The notes under the pieces are model-generated. The model was given only the letters and a program-made list of their open reading frames with translations, searched no databases and was not told the DNA's origin. The position numbers and the translations under genes are program-made. This document shows, in pieces, positions 44,189 to 52,491 of a stretch of DNA of 64,000 bases; the first letter of the stretch is position 1, and every line of letters begins with the position of its first letter. This DNA is from Planctomycetaceae bacterium (lineage in GTDB: Bacteria > Planctomycetota > Planctomycetia > Planctomycetales > Planctomycetaceae): assembly GCA_021732785.1 (NCBI GenBank), contig JAKFUG010000026.1:1-64000 (forward strand). The letters run 5' to 3'.

Positions 44189-46765
44189 ATGTCGATCCGC
44201 GTCACATGCACCGCGTGCGGTCGGGTGTTTCGCGTGGAGGAGCAATTCGCCGGGCGCGTGGGGCGGTGTCCCAATGCCGATTGCCGCACGAAATACCGCG
44301 TTCCCAAGGCCCCGCTGCACGACGAACCGGAAGCCTCATCGAAACCCTCCGCGCGGAAGAGTCTGCGGTGGGGGAAAAAGACCGCCAAGCCGGCAAAGTC
44401 GCGCCGCAAAGCCCCCGTGGGTTGGATCGTGGGCTTCACCGCAATCGGGCTGCTCGTGATCGTCGGCGGATTCGCGCTGCGCCGTTCGGGACAAGGGGGT
44501 AACGCCACCAACGGTGTCGCCCAGGCGGCCGAGGTTCAGCCGACATTCATCACGCATGGCATCCCGCTGGCCAAAAAATACTGCTTTGATTGCCACAGCG
44601 GCATGGAGCCCGAAGGGGGCATCGCGTTCGATGGCGTGACGGACGACCGTTCGGTGTTGAAATCCCGCAAGATGTGGGTCCGCGCGCTCGATCTGATTCA
44701 GCAAGGGGTGATGCCCCCCGCCGATGCGCCGCAACCGACCGCCGCGGAGAAAGAACAACTCGCCGGGTTACTCGACAAGACGTTGAACTACGTCGATTGC
44801 AGCCAGGGGGTCGATCCCGGCCGCGTGACGATCCGCCGGTTGAATCGGAACGAGTACAACAACACCGTGCGCGATCTGGTCGGCGTCGACTTTCGCCCCG
44901 CCGAAGATTTTCCGTCCGATGACGTGGGGTACGGTTTCGATAACATCGGCGATGTGCTGTCGCTGCCGCCGTTGCTGATGGAGAAGTATCTCGACGCGGC
45001 GGATTCGATTGCCCGGGAGTCGATCATTGCCATCGACCCGAAAGCACCGAAGACGCAGATCGCGGAGGCACGGGATCTGACATTGGGACCATCGGCACAA
45101 CGCAACCGCGACGTCGTGGGCATCAATTCCGACGGACACGTGTCCGCCAGCTTTGAAGTGAAGTTATCCGGCACATACCGCATCGTGACCCGCGCGGCGG
45201 AACAGCGCGCCGGTGACGAAGCCGCGAAAATGGAACTCCGCGTGGACGGCGAAAAGGTCGCCGTCTTCGATGTGAAAGCCCGGCAGAACAAGCCGGAAAA
45301 CTACGACCAGGAATTGTCGCTGACCCGCGGCGGGCATGAAATCGCGGCGGTTTTTCTCAACGATTACTACGACCCCAAGAAGAAAGAAGACCGCAATCTG
45401 TTCGTGCAGTCGATTCAGTTGGAAGGCCCGCTGGTGGTGGACCCCGATGCCTATCCGTCGGCCCATCGCCAATTGGTCGAACACCGTCCGTCGGCAGACA
45501 AGACCGTCAATTACGCGGTGCGCACCAACCTGCGACCGTTCGTGAAACGCGCGTTTCGGCGACCCGTCAACGACGACGAACTCGATGGTTATGTCCGTCT
45601 GGTGGAAGGACGAATCACCGCAGGCGACACGTTCGAACAGGCGATGCAGCAAGCCCTCACCGCCGTGCTGGTCTCGCCGCATTTCCTCTTCCGTATCGAA
45701 ACCGATCGCCAGCCGGATAACCCCGCCGATCGGCACACACTGAACGAGTACGAACTGGCCACGCGGCTGTCGTATTTCCTGTGGTCGAGCCTGCCCGATG
45801 ATGAGTTATTTGCGCTCGCGGAAAAGAACGAACTGCATCGCGATGACGTGCTGGAAGCGCAGGTCAAACGGATGCTGCACGATGAGAAGGCGCAGGCGCT
45901 CGTTGATAACTTCGCCGAGCAATGGCTGCAACTGCGCGTGTTGAACGAGATCACGCCCGATCCCGAAAAGTTCCCGCAGTTCACGCCCGCCCTGCGGAAC
46001 GATATGAAAGAAGAAACCAAACGGCTCTTCGCCCATATCATGCACGAAGACCTGAGCCTGCTGGAACTGCTCGATGCACCTTACTCGTTCATCAACGAAC
46101 GGCTCGCGGAGCACTATGGCTTGCCCGAGGTAAAGGGCGAGGAATTTCAGAAGGTCAGCCTGGAAGGAACCGTTCGGGCCGGGCTGTTGACCCACGGCAG
46201 CGTGATGACCATGACCTCGAACCCGGACCGCACATCGCCGGTGAAGCGCGGCAAGTGGATTATGGAAGTCGTTCTCAATACGCCCCCGCCGCCCCCGCCC
46301 GCGAATGTTCCCGAACTGGAAGCGACCAAAGCGCCGGAAGGATCGACACTGCGCGAACAGTTGCAGCTTCATCGAAGCAACGCCTCATGTGCCTCGTGTC
46401 ATCGGGTGATGGACGAACTCGGTTTCGGACTGGAAAACTTCGATGCCATTGGGCGCTATCGCGAGACCGATGGCACCCATCCGCTCGATACGTCCGGCGA
46501 ACTTCCCGGCGGCATGCAGTTCCGCGGCCCCAAAGAACTGGCGGTGGTGCTGAAGCAACGGGAACTCGACTTCGGCCGCAGCGTGATCGAAAAGATGCTC
46601 ACCTACGCGCTCGGCCGCCCGGTCGAGTATTACGACCGCTGCACGCAGAACACGATTCTGGAACAGACCAAAGCGAACGATTTTCGCTTCTCGTCGCTAG
46701 TCACCGCCATCACCCGCAGCGAGGTCTTCCGCATGCGTCGCGGCGAAGAACCGCACCGCGATTGA
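44189..46765 (+). CDS. Zinc-ribbon, membrane-anchored DUF1592-type protein
   Basis: An 858-residue fusion. An N-terminal zinc ribbon (CTACGRVFRVEEQ then GRCPNADC, residues 7-32) is followed by a basic linker and a membrane segment (about 76-98). The planctomycete cytochrome-like domain (KKYCFDCHSG, MPPADAP), DUF1587 (RLNRNEYNNTVRDLVGVD), DUF1595 (FVKRAFRRPVNDDELDGYV), DUF1592 (LNEYELATRLSYFLWSSLP), DUF1588 (MTMTSNPDRTSPVKRGKWIM) and DUF1585 (FGRSVIEKMLTYALGRPVEY) follow in that order. The usual version has a signal peptide; here a cytoplasmic zinc ribbon replaces it, which is unusual. The start is the ATG at 44189 before the ribbon. Confidence 0.9.
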   Translation: MSIRVTCTACGRVFRVEEQFAGRVGRCPNADCRTKYRVPKAPLHDEPEASSKPSARKSLRWGKKTAKPAKSRRKAPVGWIVGFTAIGLLVIVGGFALRRSGQGGNATNGVAQAAEVQPTFITHGIPLAKKYCFDCHSGMEPEGGIAFDGVTDDRSVLKSRKMWVRALDLIQQGVMPPADAPQPTAAEKEQLAGLLDKTLNYVDCSQGVDPGRVTIRRLNRNEYNNTVRDLVGVDFRPAEDFPSDDVGYGFDNIGDVLSLPPLLMEKYLDAADSIARESIIAIDPKAPKTQIAEARDLTLGPSAQRNRDVVGINSDGHVSASFEVKLSGTYRIVTRAAEQRAGDEAAKMELRVDGEKVAVFDVKARQNKPENYDQELSLTRGGHEIAAVFLNDYYDPKKKEDRNLFVQSIQLEGPLVVDPDAYPSAHRQLVEHRPSADKTVNYAVRTNLRPFVKRAFRRPVNDDELDGYVRLVEGRITAGDTFEQAMQQALTAVLVSPHFLFRIETDRQPDNPADRHTLNEYELATRLSYFLWSSLPDDELFALAEKNELHRDDVLEAQVKRMLHDEKAQALVDNFAEQWLQLRVLNEITPDPEKFPQFTPALRNDMKEETKRLFAHIMHEDLSLLELLDAPYSFINERLAEHYGLPEVKGEEFQKVSLEGTVRAGLLTHGSVMTMTSNPDRTSPVKRGKWIMEVVLNTPPPPPPANVPELEATKAPEGSTLREQLQLHRSNASCASCHRVMDELGFGLENFDAIGRYRETDGTHPLDTSGELPGGMQFRGPKELAVVLKQRELDFGRSVIEKMLTYALGRPVEYYDRCTQNTILEQTKANDFRFSSLVTAITRSEVFRMRRGEEPHRD

Positions 46766-46787
46766 TCGCTGCGTCGCCGGATGGATT

Positions 46788-46859
46788 TGTGTGCCACTGG
46801 CTCTGCCAGTGTCTTTGCCTTCGAAGAAAAGACCGCACTGGCGGTGCCAGTGGCACACA
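46788..46859. repeat. Palindromic repeat family C, copy 1
   Basis: TGTGTGCCACTGGCTCTGCC and the inverse GCGGTGCCAGTGGCACACA enclose a loop with TCTTTGCCTTCGAAGAAAAGA. It lies 23 bases after the DUF1592 gene. Copy 2 is at 48351-48419. Confidence 0.88.
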
Positions 46860-47003
46860 GCGATCCTCGGTCTTTGCACAAAACTAATGGGACGGACTTT
46901 CCGGCCGTCTGTGGTTTGTTATTCTGTTGTCTCACAGGGAGGACTCCCTCCCCTCCGGGCCAATTCCATTCCAGACGACTTCCCTTGAAAAGGAATGGCG
47001 ACG

Positions 47004-48332
47004 ATGAGCGACAGGGTGCAGATCGTCTGCCGCGGTTGTGAAGCCAAATTGGCCATGCCGGGAACGCCGGACCAATTGATCAACCGCAAGGTCCGTTGCC
47101 CGAAGTGTCAGATGAAGTTCATCGCGCGGCCGGAGATGATCACGGTGGTGACCCCCGCCGCCGTCAGTCAGACCACAAAGCCGACAACCCCCGCCCCCGT
47201 CAAGCGGAAGCCCGCCCGCCCGGCGGAGGAGATCTTCGACGACGCCGAGCACTTCGATGACGTCGAAATTCTCGAAGACGAGGAGGACGACGAACTCCCC
47301 ACCGCGCCGCGGGTTCCGTCATCGCGACCGAAGCGCTCTTCCCAGCGCGATGAACCCGATGAGTCGCCGACGGCTGCCAAAAAGAAGAAAAAGAAAAAGT
47401 CCAGACCGCCCGCGGAACGGTCCTTCGGCACCGCTGTGGTATTGTGGACGCTGGGAGGCATCGCCGGCGGATTTCTCGGCGGCGGATTGTGGTGGGTGAT
47501 CGCCTACACCACGGGCTGGAACGTCTGGTATCTGTCGGTTCTCACGGGCACCCTGGTGGGGGCCGGTGTCCGCCTGGGAGCGGCACAGTACGAAGGCTGG
47601 ATGCCCGCGGTCACCGCCGTGTTGATTGCGATCTTCGCGATTTTCTTCAGTAAATTCACGCTGAATTACACGGTGTACTTCGACGAAATGCCCGGCCTCG
47701 GCGGCAGTGCGAGCCATGTCGCCAGCTTAACGGAAGAGGAAGTCCTGGTGGACTACGCCACGACCGTTATCGGCGATGAGTACCGCAAGCAAGGCAAATC
47801 CGTCGAACATCCGCGGATTGACGAAGACGATTTCGACGACGATTCCGACAAGGGAGTGCTCAACCCGGAATTGTGGAAAGAAGCCGAGACACGCTGGAAA
47901 GCGATGCCCGCTCAGGAACAGGCGGCTTATCGACAAAACATGGTCGACCGCAATCTGGGAATCGACCGGCAATCGCTGATCCAGACGGTGGCCCAGCAGG
48001 AAGTTGCCCCCGAGTTCATCGCCGCACAAAAGCCGGTCCACATGACTCCGCAACAATTGGCGGATGTCGACGACGATCACATCTACAACGCGGAAGTCCT
48101 GCAGGAAGCCGAGAAGCGTTTTGACGCGAAATCACCCGAGCAGAAGGCGGCGATGATCGCCACCCTGCGGACAGAACACGAAGCCGCCGAAAAGACCCTT
48201 GCCGGGTTGGCATTCACGATTGTTTTGATCGGAACGATCCTCAGCTTTGTGTGGCCCAGCAATCTGATCTGCCTGATTCTGGCGTGCATCTCGGCGTACC
48301 AGATCGGCAATTATGACGGCGTGACGACCTGA
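47004..48332 (+). CDS. Zinc-ribbon membrane protein of unknown function
   Basis: A 442-residue protein. An N-terminal zinc ribbon (CRGCEAKLAMPG, RCPKCQ) is followed by a long acidic/basic linker (EDEEDDELP, then KKKKKKKSRPP). Three membrane segments follow (about residues 141-215), then a soluble helical region (about 225-400) and two more membrane segments near the C terminus (about 400-435). The topology resembles scaffold proteins of planctomycetes, but no family was recognised. The ATG at 47004 is preferred because AAGGA then stands about nine bases before it; another in-frame ATG is at 46995. Confidence 0.7.
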   Translation: MSDRVQIVCRGCEAKLAMPGTPDQLINRKVRCPKCQMKFIARPEMITVVTPAAVSQTTKPTTPAPVKRKPARPAEEIFDDAEHFDDVEILEDEEDDELPTAPRVPSSRPKRSSQRDEPDESPTAAKKKKKKKSRPPAERSFGTAVVLWTLGGIAGGFLGGGLWWVIAYTTGWNVWYLSVLTGTLVGAGVRLGAAQYEGWMPAVTAVLIAIFAIFFSKFTLNYTVYFDEMPGLGGSASHVASLTEEEVLVDYATTVIGDEYRKQGKSVEHPRIDEDDFDDDSDKGVLNPELWKEAETRWKAMPAQEQAAYRQNMVDRNLGIDRQSLIQTVAQQEVAPEFIAAQKPVHMTPQQLADVDDDHIYNAEVLQEAEKRFDAKSPEQKAAMIATLRTEHEAAEKTLAGLAFTIVLIGTILSFVWPSNLICLILACISAYQIGNYDGVTT

Positions 48333-48350
48333 TGTGATGATCCATCGCTT

Positions 48351-48419
48351 GTGTGCCACTGGCTCTGCCAGTGCCGTCTTTCTCCGATCGGAAAGACACT
48401 GGCAGAGCCAGTGGCACAC
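48351..48419. repeat. Palindromic repeat family C, copy 2
   Basis: GTGTGCCACTGGCTCTGCC at one end and the inverse GGCAGAGCCAGTGGCACAC at the other, enclosing TCTTTCTCCGATCGGAAAGA, itself a perfect inner palindrome. It lies between two convergent genes (stops at 48332 and 48433). Confidence 0.9.
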
Positions 48420-48432
48420 GGTGACAGAGGTT

Positions 48433-49323
48433 CTATGTGCCGCGGCGTTGCGTGCGCTGCGAGAACAGCGCGGCGAGCGACGTTCCCACCGGGCGATCGG
48501 TGGGCAAAAGCAGCGCATCGAACCGCAGTTCCCGCGCGAGGCCACGCAGTCGTCCGAGATGACGCTCGAACTCCTCGAGGTACGCCCGCTTCAAAGCCCG
48601 CGGGTCGACCGCCCGCGGACCCCACGCTTCCAATCCCTGAAACAACGTCGGTTCCTGAAACGGAAACGACGCTTCCGCGGGGTCGATGATTTGCACCAGC
48701 ACCACGTCATGACGACGAAAACTCAGGTGCCGCAGCCCGCGCTCCAGGGAATCGAAATCGTCGAAGAAATCGCTGATGAGAATCACCACCCCCCGGCGAA
48801 CCTGCCGTTCGGCGAACTCCTGCAGCATTGCCCCGATGTTCGATTCCCCCACGGGCGCGGCTTGTTCCAGCACGCGACACAATTCCCGCAATTGCTGCGT
48901 CGTGCTCTGTGGTCGCAAGGCCGGATGCAGCGCCGTATCGAACGTCGATAACCCCACGGCATCGCGCTGCTGGATCACGATGTACGCGATCGCCGCCGCG
49001 ACCCAGCGTGCATACTCCAGTTTCGAGACCGCCGCCTTGTCGGACTGATACAGCATCGATTCGCTGGTATCGACCAGCAGGTGGCACGCGAAGTTCGTTT
49101 CTTCGTCGAACTGCTTGAGGTAATAGCGGTCGGTCTTGCCGAAGACCTTCCAGTCGACATACCGCAGATCATCGCCGGGAACGTATTCGCGATGCTCGGC
49201 GAACTCGACCGAGAACCCGCGGTAGGGGCTTTTATGCACCCCGGCGAGATACCCTTCCACGATCAACCGGGCCTTCAATTCCAGGCCCTGCACTTCAATC
49301 AATCGCGTCGGGTCGAGCAGCAT
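48433..49323 (-). CDS. DUF58 domain protein
   Basis: A 296-residue cytoplasmic DUF58 protein. Its centre is the segment VHKSPYRGFSVEFAEHREYVPGD, then RYVDWKVFGKTDRYYLKQF, the DUF58 signature, followed by a von Willebrand A-like fold with LLVDTSESMLY (MIDAS-like DxSxS) and ILISDFFDDF. DUF58 genes usually neighbour MoxR ATPase and membrane vWA genes; none lies in the window, so this is an isolated copy. The gene is convergent with the zinc-ribbon membrane protein across the family C palindrome. Confidence 0.9.
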   Translation of the reverse strand: MLLDPTRLIEVQGLELKARLIVEGYLAGVHKSPYRGFSVEFAEHREYVPGDDLRYVDWKVFGKTDRYYLKQFDEETNFACHLLVDTSESMLYQSDKAAVSKLEYARWVAAAIAYIVIQQRDAVGLSTFDTALHPALRPQSTTQQLRELCRVLEQAAPVGESNIGAMLQEFAERQVRRGVVILISDFFDDFDSLERGLRHLSFRRHDVVLVQIIDPAEASFPFQEPTLFQGLEAWGPRAVDPRALKRAYLEEFERHLGRLRGLARELRFDALLLPTDRPVGTSLAALFSQRTQRRGT

Positions 49324-49337
49324 GGGAAGCCCACCGT

Positions 49338-49431
49338 GAGCGGCACGGCGCTAGCCGCCGGTGTGTTAAACCCTACGGAACCGGCGGCTAGCGCCGTGCC
49401 GCTCTCCCCCGGTCATTGACCGGGGGTTAAG
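49338..49431. repeat. Perfect 25-base inverted repeat (family G) with adjacent family F palindrome
   Basis: G arms 49338-49362 (GAGCGGCACGGCGCTAGCC...) and 49380-49404 are exact inverses. Abutting them is the palindrome CCCCCGGTCATTGACCGGGG (49406-49425) ending in TTAAG (to 49431), a relative of the family F element at 4332-4407. It lies between DUF58 and DinB genes. Confidence 0.88.
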
Positions 49432-49442
49432 ACGGCGTGGAA

Positions 49443-49934
49443 TTAGATAACGACCGGTTTGCCGAGCGCCCGGCGGACGGGGACGAATTGACCGGCGTGC
49501 ATCATGGTGTGCGTGGCGATGAGCGTGAAGAGGCCCCCCATCGTGGGCACGAGACCACGCAACGGTTCGGGGCTGGGTGTGTCGAGACTGGCTTCGGGAT
49601 AGCTTTCCAATGCGGCCATCGACGCGGCAAAGCTCTTGTCGAGCAGGTCCAGATATTCCTGCTTCGTGCAGAACCGGGTGGGATCGTCACTGCCGACGGT
49701 CTCTTTGGAATGCTTTTCGGCAAAGCCCTCGGGAAGCGCCGCTCCGGCACCGGGGACGGCCATGTTGACCAGACTTGCTTCCGAGGCGATGAGATGTCCC
49801 AACTGCCAGGCGATATGATTGCACCCCGGACCAGGACGCTTCATAAGTTCCGCATCGGTCAGGTCGCCGGTGTACGCCTTCAGCACCATTTGCCCCAGCC
49901 GGGCGGCTTCCCGAATCGCGTCTTTTGCTTGCAT
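49443..49934 (-). CDS. DinB-family protein
   Basis: A 163-residue DinB/YfiT-type four-helix protein. Helix one has MVLKAYTGDLTDAEL. The metal-binding His residues are suggested by IAWQLGHLIASE and IATHTMMHAGQFVPVRRALG. Family members act as metal-dependent thiol-linked enzymes or have no known role. AAGGTG lies eight bases before the ATG; a longer frame is rejected because the region upstream lacks family similarity. Neighbouring genes give no clue. Confidence 0.85.
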   Translation of the reverse strand: MQAKDAIREAARLGQMVLKAYTGDLTDAELMKRPGPGCNHIAWQLGHLIASEASLVNMAVPGAGAALPEGFAEKHSKETVGSDDPTRFCTKQEYLDLLDKSFAASMAALESYPEASLDTPSPEPLRGLVPTMGGLFTLIATHTMMHAGQFVPVRRALGKPVVI

Positions 49935-50075
49935 GACTTTGCACCTTGAATTCTTGAACGAGGCAGACCGGCCACAGTGGCAATCGTGGCCTGGAAACGA
50001 GTGTGACCGAACGCGAACGTCGCCACAAGTGACGTCCCTTCTGCGACGCGAGGGACGGCATGGGGGCATAAAAAA

Positions 50076-50101
50076 ACGGACGGCCCGTGGAGGCCGTCCG
50101 T
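50076..50101 (-). terminator. Intrinsic terminator after the lipoprotein gene
   Basis: A 10-base stem ACGGACGGCC / GGCCGTCCGT (50076-50085, 50092-50101) with a six-base loop is followed on the minus strand by seven T (50076-50070). It ends the 50127-50408 transcript. Confidence 0.9.
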
Positions 50102-50126
50102 TCGTTGTGTCATGGGAGAAACGCGC

Positions 50127-50408
50127 TTACTCGGCTTTCTTTTCCGGAGCGGCTTCTTCGGGCTTCTTTTCTTCGACCGGCTTGGCTTCCGGAGTCGTTT
50201 CCGTGGGCAGAACCGGAGTTTCGGTCTTCGGCGTTTCGGCAGGCATGGTCGCTGGCGTCGGGACTTCTGCACCACCGCCCGTGGTGGAACCCGATTGACC
50301 GCCTGGTGCCGGCTTGATCGGCAGAGTGCCTGTGCTCTTCATCGGGGGTTCACAGCCCAATTGCCACATCGCACACGCCACCAGCAACGCACCGCTCAAT
50401 TTTCGCAT
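50127..50408 (-). CDS. Small Pro/Glu-rich lipoprotein
   Basis: A 93-residue lipoprotein with a type II signal peptide (residues 1-19; lipobox LGC with Cys about residue 19). It is followed by a Pro/Thr/Glu/Lys-rich, likely disordered tail ending in PEEAAPEKKAE. No domain is visible. The ATG at 50408 is used; a GTG at 50420 gives a less usual start. The terminator lies close behind. It may anchor or space other envelope components, but nothing in the sequence shows which. Confidence 0.7.
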   Translation of the reverse strand: MRKLSGALLVACAMWQLGCEPPMKSTGTLPIKPAPGGQSGSTTGGGAEVPTPATMPAETPKTETPVLPTETTPEAKPVEEKKPEEAAPEKKAE

Positions 50409-50625
50409 GGAATCTCTCACTCATTCTCAAAGGGATCAGAAGGGGGGCGAACCGGACCCGTGTTGGGCCGATTTTCCATCGCGGCCGCCCGCAACACTGA
50501 AGACTCCGTCCACCCGGCCTTTATTCCCCAGTATTACAAGGCGGTCGCGAAGGGATTGCAACCACCAACCGGCAGCGTTCCCGGTCTTCGCGGAATTGGG
50601 CACTCCGTCGGCCGTACAGTTTTCC

Positions 50626-51186
50626 TCATTTTTCAGGCGACTTCGTGGTCGAGGGATGCGGAACGACGGTGACGGATCTGTACAGACCCTCGATCACTTG
50701 CCGGGCCGCATCACGCAGATGGGTTTGCAGAATGATCTGTAACTGGGCGAGCGTCTGGCGGTCGGCTTCCATCCGTTCGAGCGATTGCATCACCCCGGCG
50801 GCGGTCATCGCGCCGCCGACGCCGAACTGGCTGACGAGCGTATCCTGTTCTGCTGGCGAGAGTTGCTGAAATCGCTCCGGAAGCCGTTCCCGCAGCGCTG
50901 CAACCGCGGGGTTCGTGGCGCGATCAAAGGCCGTCTGTTCAGAAATGACGTCAATTGATGCAGGTGGAGAGCGTTCCACCATGCGGGCGGAGGCGAGCAC
51001 TTCCGGCGAAATCTCGAGCAGTTCGCCCACCTTTTTCAGGGTCGACGCATGCGGTTCCTGCACGGTTCCGCGCTCGAGCTGCACCAGGGTCGTGCGCGAA
51101 ACCCCGGCTTTTTCGGCTAATTCCGACTGGTTCCACCCCTTGCGAATCCGGCCACTCCGGATCAATTCAGCGAGCGAGGGAGACAT
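50626..51186 (-). CDS. XRE-family transcriptional regulator
   Basis: A 186-residue DNA-binding protein. An N-terminal Cro/C1-type helix-turn-helix spans about residues 5-62 (IRKGWNQSELAEKAGVSRTT then LVQLERGTVQEP and LKKVGELLEI). The C-terminal part (about 85-186) is helical with no recognised domain; it includes LPERFQQLSPAEQDTLVSQFG. It is divergent from a tiny gene at 51352. The gap carries a short palindromic sequence (51278-51292) and two ACTATACG words, candidate self-operators. Confidence 0.85.
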   Translation of the reverse strand: MSPSLAELIRSGRIRKGWNQSELAEKAGVSRTTLVQLERGTVQEPHASTLKKVGELLEISPEVLASARMVERSPPASIDVISEQTAFDRATNPAVAALRERLPERFQQLSPAEQDTLVSQFGVGGAMTAAGVMQSLERMEADRQTLAQLQIILQTHLRDAARQVIEGLYRSVTVVPHPSTTKSPEK

Positions 51187-51351
51187 TGCGAAAGCCTCTC
51201 GGTACGACTCAAAAACCAGCCACAGAACGCTATTTCTGAACTATACGATACATTTCGCAACAAATCGATTGATTCAAACGTACACTATACGTAAAATATG
51301 CGGATGTCGACACCTAACGTGTCCGGAAGCTCTTTGTGGAAGGAAATTCTC
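51187..51351. promoter_or_regulatory. Divergent operator/promoter region
   Basis: ACGTACACTATACGT (51278-51292) is an inverted repeat with 5-base arms around CACTA. Another copy of its core, AACTATACGATA, begins at 51239. GTACACTATA (51280-51289) recurs upstream of the ImmA-like gene at 19526-19535. The sites are consistent with an autoregulated XRE regulator. Confidence 0.5.
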
Positions 51352-51570
51352 ATGGTTCGGGAAGTCCGTGTGGCCTGGAATGACCCCGCTGAACAGCAGC
51401 GATTTCGAGCGCTCCCCCTCGAAGACGATGACGCCGAAGACGGGGAGGACTCCCCGCTTGAACCGCCGCCCCAACGGCGTTGTTCGCGCCGCGGCCGTCG
51501 TCCGGGCAGCGATCATCACCCCGCGGGAACAACCGCACCGTTATCGAATCCACCGGACACCGGCGATTAG
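51352..51570 (+). CDS. Tiny protein of unknown function
   Basis: A 72-residue product starting MVREVRVAWNDPAEQQRF, acidic in the middle (EDDDAEDGED) and then Pro/Arg-rich. No family was recognised. AAGGA lies eight bases before the ATG, which supports translation. It is divergent from the XRE regulator and precedes another tiny gene by 53 bases, so the two may form a small operon. Confidence 0.45.
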   Translation: MVREVRVAWNDPAEQQRFRALPLEDDDAEDGEDSPLEPPPQRRCSRRGRRPGSDHHPAGTTAPLSNPPDTGD

Positions 51571-51623
51571 CAAATCGGAACAGCGATTCCCTTTCGTCCC
51601 CGTCCTTCACAGGAGGCCCACCC

Positions 51624-51815
51624 ATGCCGGGCGTGATTTTTCGCAAGCAGATTTCGATTTTCATCCCCCTCACCGATTGGAAAGCGATGCGGATGGAGGC
51701 CGCCGCGCAGCGCATTCCTATCACCGAATTGTGTCGCTGCTGGATGGAACCGGGGCTGCGCTCTCTCCGACAACAACCCACGACGTCGCCGCCGCGCAAC
51801 ACCGACGAAGCTTGA
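51624..51815 (+). CDS. Small ribbon-helix-helix-like protein
   Basis: A 63-residue protein: a basic strand (FRKQISIFIPLTDWK) is followed by two helices (MRMEAAAQRI, TELCRCWMEPGLRSL), a layout like ribbon-helix-helix DNA-binding proteins or antitoxins. A perfect AGGAGG lies eight bases upstream of the ATG, a much better ribosome-binding site than most nearby genes have. No toxin gene is adjacent. Confidence 0.55.
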   Translation: MPGVIFRKQISIFIPLTDWKAMRMEAAAQRIPITELCRCWMEPGLRSLRQQPTTSPPRNTDEA

Positions 51816-51866
51816 TCTTCGCTGTTCATGTGATTTTGAATCCCATCACTCTTCCCAGGATTGGCC

Positions 51867-52241
51867 ATGACAAATTGTTCTGATTCCCCTGCACGGCGGC
51901 GTTATCCCAGCGATTTATCCGATGAGCGCTGGCAAGCTGTTTCGGCATTGGTGCCGCCTCCAAAAGCGGTTGGACGGCCGCGCGAACGGGCGGTGCGCGA
52001 GATTGTTGATGCGATCAACTACCATTGGGAAACCGGTTGTGCGTGGCGGATGCTGCCGCACGATTTCCCTCCGTGGGGGACGGTTTACGCCTATTTTCGC
52101 AAGTGGCAGCGTCTTGGTGTGTTGAAACCCGTTCGCGACGAATTGCTGCGGCCAACGAGTCGTGCCAGACCGTCCCACCGCCGCAATCCCCAGCCCGCGG
52201 TGCGCGCCTTTCAGAACCCGGAGATCGTGCCGGCATCGTGA
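51867..52241 (+). pseudogene. IS5-type transposase, N-terminal fragment
   Basis: The N-terminal part encodes an IS5-family (DUF4096) transposase: RRYPSDLSDERWQAVSALVP, VGRPRERAVREIVDAINY, CAWRMLPHDFPPWGTVYAYF, RKWQRLGVLKPV. After about residue 95 the frame loses similarity. No DDE catalytic core follows and I see no intact terminal repeats, so this is a dead insertion fragment. The sequence to about 52370 shows broken remains. Confidence 0.85.
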
Positions 52242-52491
52242 ACCGCAGGAATCGAAACTGTTCGGCGGCACGGATTTTCGCGCAACATCGGTATTCGCGA
52301 TTGCTTGCCACGCTTCAATGCTCGATAATCGATGCCTCACGTCGTTTTCGCGGGCCACGGCGATGTGAATTCCCTGACCCGCTGCGCGGGACTTTTCACG
52401 GTGGGTTGATCTGACTCACCGTGAGTTCGTTGTTTTCATTTCTTCGCATGATCCCCACGGCTTTGTTATTCCTCATCGAAGGGACCGCGCT
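52242..52491. other. Decayed spacer upstream of the kinase gene
   Basis: It contains remnant sequence after the IS5 fragment and a short inverted repeat CACGGTG...CACCGTG (about 52398-52424). No gene is seen. Confidence 0.5.
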
